Positions 27,612 to 37,900 of a stretch of 64,000 bases of DNA are shown here, piece after piece. This DNA comes from an uncultured Draconibacterium sp. (GTDB lineage Bacteria; Bacteroidota; Bacteroidia; Bacteroidales; Prolixibacteraceae). Each line of letters starts with the position of its first letter. The stretch's first letter is position 1. The notes under the pieces were generated by a model that saw only the letters and a program-made list of their open reading frames with translations, ran no database searches and had not been told where the DNA came from. The DNA lies in assembly GCF_963676735.1 (NCBI RefSeq), contig NZ_OY781464.1:3319001-3383000 (forward strand), written 5' to 3'. A program made the translations under genes and the position numbers.

Positions 27612-27688
27612 TGGCTCCCCAGGTTGGACTTGAACCAACGACCTACGGATTAACAGTCCGCCGCTCTAACCAACTGAGCTACTGGGGA
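27612..27688 (-). tRNA. tRNA-Asn (GUU), second copy, CCA encoded
   Basis: A cloverleaf folds on the minus strand: acceptor TCCCCAG / CTGGGGA, D loop with AGCTCAGTTGGTTAGAGC, anticodon loop CTGTTAA giving anticodon GUU, variable loop and T arm with GGTTCAAGTCC. The discriminator base is G and the next three bases are CCA. The 74-base body is identical to the upstream copy, so the pair is a tandem duplication. Confidence 0.97.
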
Positions 27689-27755
27689 AAATAATTCCCG
27701 TAAATAAGGATAAAAAATAAAGCGCTACATGATTGTTCACATAACGCCTCTTGGG

Positions 27756-27829
27756 CTCCCCAGGTTGGACTTGAACCAACGACCTACGGATTAACAGTCC
27801 GCCGCTCTAACCAACTGAGCTACTGGGGA
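27756..27829 (-). tRNA. tRNA-Asn (GUU), first copy, CCA not encoded
   Basis: Identical 74-base cloverleaf with anticodon GUU, first in the minus-strand transcript. The bases after the discriminator G read CCCAA, so CCA must be added enzymatically. Confidence 0.97.
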
Positions 27830-27885
27830 AGGTTTTTTTATTCCCTTCTTTTATTTTTAGAGAACGTTGCTTTTGAAAAGCGATG

Positions 27886-27914
27886 CAAAAGTAACAGCTT
27901 TTCGTGAAACTCAA
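27886..27914 (-). promoter_or_regulatory. Promoter of the tRNA-Asn pair
   Basis: On the minus strand TTG (27914-27912), an 18-base spacer and TACTTTTG (27893-27886) match the Bacteroidetes promoter pattern, with transcription expected about 50 bases before the first tRNA. Confidence 0.65.
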
Positions 27915-28038
27915 AACATTTTTCAAAAAAAATATAAGCTTCATCAATCAATTATCCCTACTACATCTCAAAACCAATTCAATTTAATATTGTTATACTC
28001 TTAATTACTCAACAGAATTACATTTAAATTCATACAAA

Positions 28039-28521
28039 ATGAAAAAAATTACAAAACTTTTATCAGCATCCCTAGTACTTGGCTTCCTTATTGTCTCAAG
28101 CTTTCAGGCAAAAGCCCATTGCGAAATCCCATGTGGAATTTACGGTGACTCTGTTCGCATAGCTTTGTTATACGAACACATTGAAACCATTGAAAAGTCG
28201 ATGAACCAGATTAACGAACTTTCAAAAGCAGAAAACCCGGATTACAACCAGCTGGTGCGATGGGTTATGAACAAAGAAGAACACGCAAAAAAAATGCAAG
28301 ACATTGTTAGTCAATATTTTCTTCACCAACGAGTTAAGCCAACCCTGGCAAGCAACGACGAAGCCTATCGGAAGTACACCAAACAACTTGAATTACTGCA
28401 CCATATACTGGTGTTTGCCATGAAGAGCAAACAAAGTACCGATGTGGCTATTACCGAAACACTGCGCGAAAAAGTACATTTGTTCGAACATGCCTACTTT
28501 GGCGACAACCACAAGCATTAG
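28039..28521 (+). CDS. sodN: Nickel superoxide dismutase with Sec signal peptide
   Basis: Dismutates superoxide using nickel held by an N-terminal hook. The 160-residue precursor has a signal peptide (residues 1-26) ending in AKA, followed directly by HCEIPCGIY (27-35). This matches the Ni hook consensus H-C-x-x-P-C-G-x-Y, where mature His1, Cys2 and Cys6 and the first backbone amide bind nickel. The remaining 125 residues are a four-helix-bundle-like sequence (NKEEHAKKMQDIVSQYFLHQR, LELLHHILVFAMKSKQ) of the expected mature length. Cleavage after Ala26 would expose His1 exactly. Known enzymes usually need a propeptide removed by the peptidase SodX; none is seen here, so the export route may do this job. 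Expected in the periplasm. Confidence 0.88.
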   Translation: MKKITKLLSASLVLGFLIVSSFQAKAHCEIPCGIYGDSVRIALLYEHIETIEKSMNQINELSKAENPDYNQLVRWVMNKEEHAKKMQDIVSQYFLHQRVKPTLASNDEAYRKYTKQLELLHHILVFAMKSKQSTDVAITETLREKVHLFEHAYFGDNHKH

Positions 28522-28537
28522 AACTTAAAATATTACC

Positions 28538-28568
28538 AAAAAGGGCCTTACTACAAGGTCCTTTTTTT
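28538..28568 (+). terminator. Intrinsic terminator of sodN
   Basis: AAAGGGCCTT and AAGGTCCTTT pair over ten positions (one wobble) around a four-base loop, followed by seven T. Confidence 0.85.
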
Positions 28569-28682
28569 ATGCTGTTTTCTGCTTCAAAAAACCACGACCA
28601 ACCGCAATTAACAGTCAACTGTTTCATTTATTCGGGCAATGTAAAACGTTTTTAATCGTTATTTTAGCTTAAAATATTATTT

Positions 28683-30111
28683 ATGATCCCAAAAATTTCA
28701 ATCATAGCAGCAGCAGCTGAAAACATTTCGTCAGGCTGCATAACTGCAACTGTAAATAATGCAGAGGCCCTTGCCCTATCGGTACCAGAGAAGGCTTTTC
28801 TGAAGCAAAAATTTGAAAAAGAAGATATCTGCAGTATCAACAGGTATCCGCATTTTATCTTTTTTGGAAAAATTAAAAGCGAAAAACTACCATATCAAAA
28901 ATCAGAAATGGCAAGGGTAGCAGGCAATACCCTTTTCGACACGTTGAAAAATACCGGAGAAAAGACGGTTCAGCTTTTTAATTTCAGCGAACCTAATTTG
29001 CTCCTTCCTTTTTTAGAAGGCCTCCTGTTGGCTTCGTATCGTTTTGATAAATATAAGAAAGAGAAAGATGATTTTTTAATTAATGAAATAAGAATTTGCG
29101 ACACACAGATTACCGAAAAACAAATTACCGAGCTTGCAAACACCACAAAGGCCGTTTTTGTTGCACGTAGTCTGGTAAACGAACCTCTGTCGTATTTAAC
29201 TGCGCCAAAATTCTCCGAAGAAATTGAAAAACTGAGCAGCGAAGCAGGTTTTACGCTTGAAGTATTTAACAAGAAAAAGATTGAAACCCTAAAAATGGGG
29301 GGGGTTGCTTGCTGTTAACAAAGGTAGTATCGACCCGCCAACGTTTAACATTCTTGAGTGGAAACCAGAAAATATAACAAGCAGCCAAACCATCGTTCTG
29401 GTTGGCAAAGGCATTGTTTACGACACCGGAGGTTTAAGCCTGAAACCCACACCTAACTCGATGGATTATATGAAAGCAGACATGGGTGGAGCTGCAGCAG
29501 TGGTATCGGCTATTTATGCCGCTGCGTTAAACAAACTACCAATTCATATTGTAGGATTGGTGCCGGCAACCGACAATCGACCCGATGGCAACGCTTACGT
29601 GCCCGGAGACATTATTACTATGTTTGACGGAACTACCGTTGAAATTAAAAATACCGATGCAGAAGGCCGGCTCATTCTTGCCGATGCATTGAGTTACGCA
29701 AAAAAATACAACCCGCAGCTGGTAATTGATTGCGCAACATTAACCGGAGCGGCCGATATAGTTGCCGGACCCCACGCAGCCGTTGTTATGGGAAATTCGG
29801 AACAACACCTTAGCGCATTAAAAGAAGCGGGACTAAAAACTTTCGAGCGCCTTATTGAAGTGCCCCTTTGGGAAGAATATGCTGCTCCGTTAAAATCGCC
29901 AATTGCCGATTTAAACAACCTCGGCACCCGCGAAGGACAATCTACAATAGCCGGGAAATTTTTGGAACACTTTACCAGCTACAACTGGATACATGTGGAC
30001 ATGGCTGGTACAGCATTCCGAAAAGAAAAAGATGCCTATCGCCCTTCGGGTGGAACAGGTTATGGCACCAGACTTTTATACAATTACCTTAAAACGCTCA
30101 CTATCCAGTAA
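28683..30111 (+). pseudogene. Leucyl aminopeptidase (M17), frameshifted at a G8 run
   Basis: Two overlapping frames together give one M17 aminopeptidase of about 475 residues, the usual length. The first (28683-29318) holds the N-terminal domain and breaks in the segment KMGG; the second, ending at 30111, resumes with LAVNKGS, so the intact motif would be MGGLLAVNKGS. The break falls at eight consecutive G (29297-29304); one G fewer restores the frame. The catalytic part is otherwise complete: GKGIVYDTGGLSLKP (Lys and Asp), MKADMGGAAAV (Asp) and NTDAEGRL (Asp, Glu, Arg). M17 enzymes remove N-terminal residues from peptides using two metal ions. Sequencing error, slippage at the run or a real mutation are all possible. 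Confidence 0.85.
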
Positions 30112-30220
30112 TTTTAAACAAACAACTAAATCGGTGTAGAAACAAGAGCATGCTTGTTTCAATTAAATAAATTAACTTTGCAGCGCTTAAAAAAGAGCAA
30201 ATTATTTGAAACAAAATACA

Positions 30221-31327
30221 ATGGCAAAACAAGATACAATACGAATAGGAATAACTCACGGCGACATTAACGGCATTGGATACGAAGTAATTTTAAAAAC
30301 ACTTTCTGATCCGCGTATTTTTGAAATGTGTACACCTGTTGTTTATGGCTCGCCTAAAGTTGCAGCCTATCATCGTAAGGCGTTAGACATTAACGACGTT
30401 AGCTTTAACCATGTTAGAAACACCAAAGAGTTACTGCACAAAAAAGCAAACATTATAAATTGTGTTGATGAAAATATCCGTGTAGAATTGGGAAAATCAA
30501 CACCTGAAGCAGGAACTTCGTCGTTTAATGCACTCGACCGGGCTACAAGCGACCTTCAGAAAGGATATATCGATGCATTGATTACTGCCCCGATAAACAA
30601 AGACAATATTCAAAGCGAAGAGTTTAATTTTCCGGGACATACTGAATTCCTGGCACAAAGTTTCGACACCAGGGACTATGCCATGTTAATGGTTAGCGAA
30701 ACCATGAAAATTGGAGTGGTTACAACACACATACCAATATCCAGGGTGGCTGAAAGCTTAAACAAGGAAACGATACTTTCTAAAATCAGAATAATTTCGA
30801 AATCGCTTCAACAGGATTTTGCCATTACCAAACCACGCATTGCCGTTTTTGGGTTAAACCCACATGCCGGCGACAACGGACTTATTGGTAAAGAAGACAA
30901 GGAAATTATTCTTCCGGCAATTATTCAGGCAAAAAAAGAAGGCATTATGGCATTGGGACCATACCCTGCTGATGGATTTTTTGGTTCAGAGGACTACCGG
31001 AAATTTGATGCAATACTGGCCATGTACCACGATCAGGGATTAATTCCGTTTAAACTGGCCTCGTTTGAGCGCGGTGTTAACTACACGGCAGGATTACCGG
31101 TAATACGAACATCGCCCGCACATGGCACTGCATATTCAATAGCCGGAGAAGGCAAAGCATCGCCCGAATCGTTCCGCCAGGCTTTGTATCTTGCCATCGA
31201 CATTCATAAAAACCGTAGCATTTACCAGGAAATAAGTAAAAACCCATTACGAAAATACGACATCAATCCAAACCAGGTTGATGAGAGTGTTGACATTGAA
31301 GCTTCAGAGGAAGAAGAGACTTTATAA
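30221..31327 (+). CDS. pdxA: 4-hydroxythreonine-4-phosphate dehydrogenase
   Basis: NAD-dependent oxidation of 4-phosphohydroxythreonine in the DXP-dependent pathway to pyridoxal phosphate. The ATG at 30221 gives 368 residues; a TTG five codons upstream is unlikely to be used. Metal-binding histidines are visible in FPGHTEFLAQSF, NPHAGDNGLIG and AMYHDQGLIPFK, and the substrate loop in the N-terminal GITHGDINGIGYEVI. The sequence contains RTSPAHGTAYSIAGEGKA, the typical C-terminal signature. It precedes ruvA, whose start lies 10 bases after the pdxA stop, so they are likely co-transcribed. Confidence 0.95.
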   Translation: MAKQDTIRIGITHGDINGIGYEVILKTLSDPRIFEMCTPVVYGSPKVAAYHRKALDINDVSFNHVRNTKELLHKKANIINCVDENIRVELGKSTPEAGTSSFNALDRATSDLQKGYIDALITAPINKDNIQSEEFNFPGHTEFLAQSFDTRDYAMLMVSETMKIGVVTTHIPISRVAESLNKETILSKIRIISKSLQQDFAITKPRIAVFGLNPHAGDNGLIGKEDKEIILPAIIQAKKEGIMALGPYPADGFFGSEDYRKFDAILAMYHDQGLIPFKLASFERGVNYTAGLPVIRTSPAHGTAYSIAGEGKASPESFRQALYLAIDIHKNRSIYQEISKNPLRKYDINPNQVDESVDIEASEEEETL

Positions 31328-31337
31328 GCCCCTTGTT

Positions 31338-31919
31338 ATGTACGAATTTATAAAAGGTAATATTGTTGAAATAAGTGCTGCAAATGTGGTGATTGAAGCC
31401 GGAGGAGTTGGCTATTTTGTAAATATTTCGCTCAACTCTTACAGCGTGCTCAATGGTAAAAAAGACGCAAAATTATTTCTGCACCAGATTGTGCGCGAAG
31501 ATGCACACACCTTATATGGTTTTGCCAACACCAGCGAGCGCGAGCTTTTCCGTAACCTGATATCGGTAAACGGGGTAGGCGCCAGCACTGCAATTATGAT
31601 GCTTTCGTCGCTTAGCCCCGATGAATTAAGGGCAGCTGTAACCACTGAAAATGTGGCAGTTTTAAAGGCCGTAAAAGGAATTGGTGCAAAAACAGCTCAG
31701 CGTATTATTATCGACTTAAAAGATAAACTCGGAAAAATACCCGAATCAGGTCAAATTTTATCCGTAGCAGACAATACTATCCGAAATGAATCGTTATCAG
31801 CATTAGTTATGCTTGGCTTTGTTAAGAAAGATGCTGAAAAGATAGTATCGAAGATACTTCAGGAGCAACCTGAAGCCACAGTGGAGAGCGTGATAAAACA
31901 AGCATTAAAAAGGTTGTAA
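31338..31919 (+). CDS. ruvA: Holliday junction branch migration protein RuvA
   Basis: Binds four-way DNA junctions as a tetramer and loads the RuvB motor. The ATG at 31338 gives 193 residues and the standard MYEFIKGNIVEI start; the longer frame reaches into pdxA. Domain I is an OB fold (to about 65), domain II has two helix-hairpin-helix motifs (LISVNGVGASTAIMML and LKAVKGIGAKTAQRIIIDLKDKL), and domain III (about 145-193) is the RuvB-binding helix bundle ending in VIKQALKRL. It sits just ahead of sprA, the arrangement known in other Bacteroidetes, 73 bp apart. Confidence 0.96.
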   Translation: MYEFIKGNIVEISAANVVIEAGGVGYFVNISLNSYSVLNGKKDAKLFLHQIVREDAHTLYGFANTSERELFRNLISVNGVGASTAIMMLSSLSPDELRAAVTTENVAVLKAVKGIGAKTAQRIIIDLKDKLGKIPESGQILSVADNTIRNESLSALVMLGFVKKDAEKIVSKILQEQPEATVESVIKQALKRL

Positions 31920-31992
31920 AATGAAAAAATAAAGGAAAGAGTAATAAAGTATTCTTTCTTAAAAAACCTTTTGAAGAAGTAATTTAAGAGCA

Positions 31993-34900
31993 ATGACACT
32001 AAGCCGAAGTTTACCAAAAATATTCTTCAATTTTATTCTATTTTTCACCCTGGCGTTTCCTTTTACAGGAATAGCGCAGGAAGTGCCCGAAATAGATACC
32101 ACCGGCCCGCTGCCCTACCCGTTTCAAGATCAGCCGGCTTTTGGTTACACTAAGCAGGATTCGTCGAAATTATACCTGAACAAACCCAGTAATATTCAAT
32201 ACGAAATTGAATACGACCCCGTGTTGGGCCAATATGTTTTTTACGAAAAAGTGGGTTCGTTAAACTATCGCTTGCCACAAAGTATGTCGCTCGACGATTA
32301 TATGGAATACGATTTTGACAAATCAATTCGCGACTACTGGCGATCGCGTACCCAACAGGAATCGATAGATGCGCGCGGTGGCCTCTTACCAAAACTTACC
32401 ATTGGCAGCGAGGCATTTAACCGTATTTTTGGTGGAAACACCATAAACATTCAACCGCAAGGCTATGTTGAAGTTAGCTTTGGCTACCAGGTAAACAAAA
32501 CCGACAACCCATCAATACCGGAGCGCTTACGAAAAGTACCTACCTTCGATTTTGATGAAAAAATACAAATGAATGTTACCGGCCAAATCGGTACAAAAAT
32601 GAACATGCGGGTAAACTACAATACCGAGGCAACTTTTGATTACGAAAACAAAATGAACCTGGAGTATACCGGCGATGAAGATGAAATTTTAAAACGTATT
32701 GAAGCCGGAAACGTTTCGCTTCCGCTGAATGGTTCCTTAATAACCGGTGCATCAAACCTGTTTGGCGTAAAGGCCGAAATGCAGTTTGGAAAGCTTACGC
32801 TAACAACACTTTTCTCTCAACACCGTGGCGAATCAAAAACGGTAGAAACCGAAGGCGGAGCACAAGTAGCCACTTTTGATATTTCGGCAGCCAATTACGA
32901 TGCTAACCGCCACTTCTTTCTCTCGCAATATTTTCGCGACCATTACAACGAATGGCTTAAAAGCACAGCCGTTCCACGTTCTCCCATCACCATTAACAAG
33001 GTTGAGGTTTGGGTTACCAACAAATCCAATGATTTTGATGATTCAAGAAATATTCTTGCCTTTCAGGATTTAGCCGAGCACGACCCACACATTTACAACA
33101 ATATCCCTGAATTTCAGGCAACTCCCGGGCTGCCATACCCTGCCAATCAGTTTCCGGCTAACGGCGCCAACGGCTTGTACGAGCAAATGAGTACCACCTA
33201 CAGCGCTGTTCGTCAGGTAGAAAATATAACCAGCGTAATGGCGCAGTTTGGAACTGACTTTGTTGGCGGAACAGATTTTGAAAAAATTGAGCAAGCCCGA
33301 AAACTTAACGAATCAGAATACACTGTAAACAAACAACTCGGTTATATCTCGCTAAACAGCTCGTTAAACACCGACGAAGTATTGGCGATAGCCTACAATT
33401 TTACCTACAACGGCCAAACGTATCAGGTAGGTGAATTCTCGACAGATGGTATTGATGCCCCGAAAACCCTGTTTATGAAAATGCTGAAAGGAACCAACCT
33501 TTCGCCGGGCCGCCCCACCTGGGACCTGATGATGAAAAACATTTATAACCTGAATGCCTATCAGTTAACCAGCGACGATTTTGAACTTAATGTTGTGTAC
33601 CAAAACGACTCTACCGGTACCTACATCAACTATTTACCCGATTCGCGTATTGAAGGTCATATCCTGCTTGAGGTTATGCGGCTCGACATGCTAAACTCTC
33701 AGCTCGATCCAACTAAAGACGGGGTGTTCGATTATGTTGAAGGCATTACCGTTAATTCAAACTCTGGGCGCATAATATTCCCGGTAATAGAGCCATTTGG
33801 CAGCCACCTAGCCGACTCTATTCAGGATCCGAATTCTATCGAAAAATTTGTATTTCAATCCTTATACGACTCTACACAAGTTAAAGCCGAACAAGATGCC
33901 GAGCACAACAAATTCAGGTTAACAGGTAGTTACAAAGGCTCCTCCAGTTCCGATATTGCATTGGGGGCACTAAACCTTACACAAGGTTCGGTAACGGTAA
34001 CCGCTGGCGGACAAGTGCTTACCGAAAACGTTGATTACACCGTAGATTATACGTTGGGGCGTGTAAAAATTATCAACCAGGCCCTGCTCGAAGCCGGAAC
34101 ACCTATACAGGTTTCTACTGAAAGCGAAGACCTGTTTACCATGCAGCGAAAAACCCTGATGGGTACCCACGCCAACTATGCATTTTCAGATAATTTTAAC
34201 ATTGGTGCCACCATGTTGTGGATGAACGAACGCCCTTTAACAGAAAAAGTGGATTACGGTCAGGACCCTATTTCGAACCTCATGTACGGATTGGATGCCC
34301 GCTACAATACCGAAGCACCATTTATTACCAAAGCCCTTGATGCACTGCCATTTTACAGTACAACAGCAGCCTCGGCAATTGATGTTGAAGCCGAGTTTGC
34401 CCAGTTGGTGCCGGGAAGCTCAAAAGCCATTGATGGTGCGGTATATGTTGACGACTTTGAATCCACAAAAACGGCCATCGATATGCGTACGCGCTCATCG
34501 TGGATGTTGGCAAGTACACCACAATTCCAAAACGATTTATTTCCTGAGGCCAACTTAAACAACTCGCTGGATTACGGCGTAAACCGTGCAAAATTGGCCT
34601 GGTATAATATCGATCCTTTATTCCTGAGAAATAATTCGCTTACTCCTGATCATATTAAAAACGACCGGGATATGCAATCGAACCACTTTGTGCGCGAGGT
34701 ATTTGAGCAGGAAATATTTCCCGAGCGGGAGTTTACAACCGGCGAACCAACAAATATTGCGGTGCTCGACCTCGCCTTCTACCCATCAGAGCGTGGACCG
34801 TATAACTTCGATGCCGGAAACTCAAGTTACTCTGCCGGTGTAAATACCGATGGTAGCTTACGCGCACCTGAAACGCGCTGGGGAGGAATTATGCGTGAAA

Positions 34901-37900
34901 TTCAAACCAGCGACTTTGAAAATGCAAACATCGAATACATCGAATTTTGGATGATGGACCCCTTTGTTAACGACACCATGGGCGAACACCAGGGTGGTGA
35001 TCTTTACTTTAACCTGGGGGAAGTATCGGAGGATGTGTTGAAAGATTCGCGAAAAGCGTTTGAAAACGGGTTGCCAACCAGTGCTGAATTAACCAACATT
35101 GATACCACCATTTGGGGTCGGGTTTCTACACAGCAATCATTGGTTAATGCTTTTGACAATACTACCGATTCGCGCCAGTATCAGGATATTGGTTTTGACG
35201 GTATTAACGATGAAGATGAACGTTCACATTTCCAAAAATACCTGGACGAGTTGCGACTAAAAGTAAGCGACGATGTTTACCAGGAAGCTTTAAACGACCC
35301 GGCTACGGATAACTTCCATTACTACCGCGGATCGGATTACGATGAGCAGGAACTGGACATTTTAGAACGTTACAAAAAATACAATGGCCCCGATGGCAAC
35401 TCACCAACATCGGAAATGTCGCCGGAAAGCTACCCTACTTCGGCAACTACACTACCTGATATTGAGGATATAAACGACGATAATACACTAAACGAATACG
35501 AACGTTATTACCAGTACAGGGTAAGCTTGCGCAAAGAAGACATGGAACTGGGCAATAACTTTATTTCAGATATTAAACGTAGTCGTGTTGAACTTAAAAA
35601 TGGTGAAATTGGAGAAGTAGACTGGTATCAGTTTAAAATACCGGTGAATACTCCCGAATCGGTAATCGGTAACATCAGCGATTTTAACTCCATTCGGTTT
35701 ATGCGTATGTTTATGCACGGATTTGCCGATCCAACCGTACTGCGCTTTGCCACACTTGACCTGGTACGTGCCGACTGGCGGCGTTACACCGGAGATATAC
35801 TGGAAGATGAAGCCATCCCTTCTACCAATGCCGAGTTCGACATTTCGGCGGTTAGTATCGAAGAGAATTCAAGCCGCGAACCGGTAAACTATATTTTACC
35901 ACCCGATGTTTCACGTGTTATCGACCCGGCAAATCCGCAGTTACGCCAGTTAAACGAGCAATCAATAGAATTAAAAGTAACAGAGCTGGAACAAGGCGAT
36001 GCCCGTGCTGCCTACAAATCGCTTTACATGGACTTCAGAAGATACTCTACTTTGAAAATGGAAGTACATGCTGAAGAAATTGAAGAATACCCATTGGATG
36101 ATGATGAACTCTATTTCTTTATCCGCATGGGATCGGATTACAACTACAACTATTATGAATACGAGGTTCCGTTAACCTTAACTCCTGCCGGAAATTACAA
36201 CGGCGATATTGAGAGCGACCGTTATATTGTTTGGCCTGATGCTAACCGCATTAATATTCCGCTTGAATTATTTACCGACCTGAAACTGGAACGCAACGAT
36301 GCCATGCGCATTGAAGGTTCGGGTATTTCATTACTGGATATTTACGAAGGTTCGCACGATGGTTGGAACGACGGTAAAAACCGGGTGAAGGTTAAAGGTA
36401 GCCCCAACCTGGGTAACGTTGAAGTATTTATGATGGGGGTGCGAAACAAACGCGGACAGGTAAACACCGGACCAAAATCGGTGATTGTTTGGGCCAACGA
36501 ACTGCGCCTGACTGATTTTGACGACGAAGGTGGCTGGGCAGCCAATGCAAGGGTGTCAACCCGCCTTGCCGACCTTGGTAGCGTGGTGGTTGCCGGACGA
36601 AAACGTACTGCCGGTTTTGGAAGCATCGACGAAAACATTAACAGTCGCTCGATGGACGACCTCAATGAAATTGATGTGGCTGCATCAATCGACTGGGGAC
36701 GCTTCTTCCCTGAAAAAGCAGGTGTTCGTATACCCATGTACTATGGTTACTCCAACAGCACCGCTACACCAAAATACGATCCGCTGAACCCTGATATTGA
36801 GTTGAAAGAGTCTTTGGATCATGCGCAAAGCAAAACTGAAAAAGATTCAATAAAACAAATGTCGCAGGATGTGGTGGAACGCAAAAGCATCAACTTTACC
36901 AATGTAAAAGTTGAGCCTCAACGACAAAAAGAAAAAACACATTTGTGGGACCCTGAGAACTTTGCGGTCACCTACTCCTACAACGAAACATCAAAACGAA
37001 ATATTACCACCGAATACAATGTGGATAAAACGCATCGATTGATGTTCTCGTACAACTACAGCAACCGGCCAAAATTAATTCAACCACTTAGTCAGGTTAA
37101 GTTTTTACAAAAGGGACCACTAAAATTAATCGGTGATTTTAACTTCTATCCGCTGCCAACCCAAATTTCATATCGAACTGATTTATTCAGGAGATACCAC
37201 GAAAAACAGTCGCGGAACATTACCAATCCGAACTTAATTTTACCGGCTACCTACGACAAAGATTTCCTTTGGAACCGGTATCTTGATATCCGTTACGATG
37301 TAACCCGCTCCTTAAAATTTGATTTTTCATCGCGCGGAACCTCACGAATTGATGAACCCGAAGGCCGTATAAATAAAAACGACGATGATTACGAGTGGAA
37401 GCGCGACTCCATTCTTACCAATTTATGGAACCTGGGACGCCCAACCGTATACAACCACAGTTTTAACGCTACCTACCAGGTGCCTCTAAGAAGCATAAAA
37501 GCGCTTAACTTCATGAGTGGAACAGTTAGATACTCGGGCTCCTACGAGTGGGCTGCAGGGTCGTTAACCGATGACGATATTAATGTTGGTAATATTATTA
37601 CCAACTCACGCAACCTTACCTTAACCGGTAATGCCAATTTCCAGACGTTGTTTAACAAAGTACCCTATTTTAAAGAGGTAAACCAAAAATTCAGGCGAAC
37701 AGGACGGGGAAGAAACAGCATGAACCGATCAGCAACCAGAGGGCGTTCTAATCAACAACCGGAGCCGCTGCAAAAGAAACAGGAAGAAACTTTTACCAGC
37801 AGTATGAAATTGACAGCCAACCAGGGCCAGAAAATTGCGCACAAATTAAATACCAAAAAGGTAAAGGTGCTGGTTACCGATGTAGATGGAAAAGTTGTTC

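Noticed and set aside
27612..27829. Repeated block of about 75 bases twice in a row, considered as a repeat or CRISPR-like element
   Set aside because: Both copies fold as tRNA-Asn and are explained by tRNA gene duplication.
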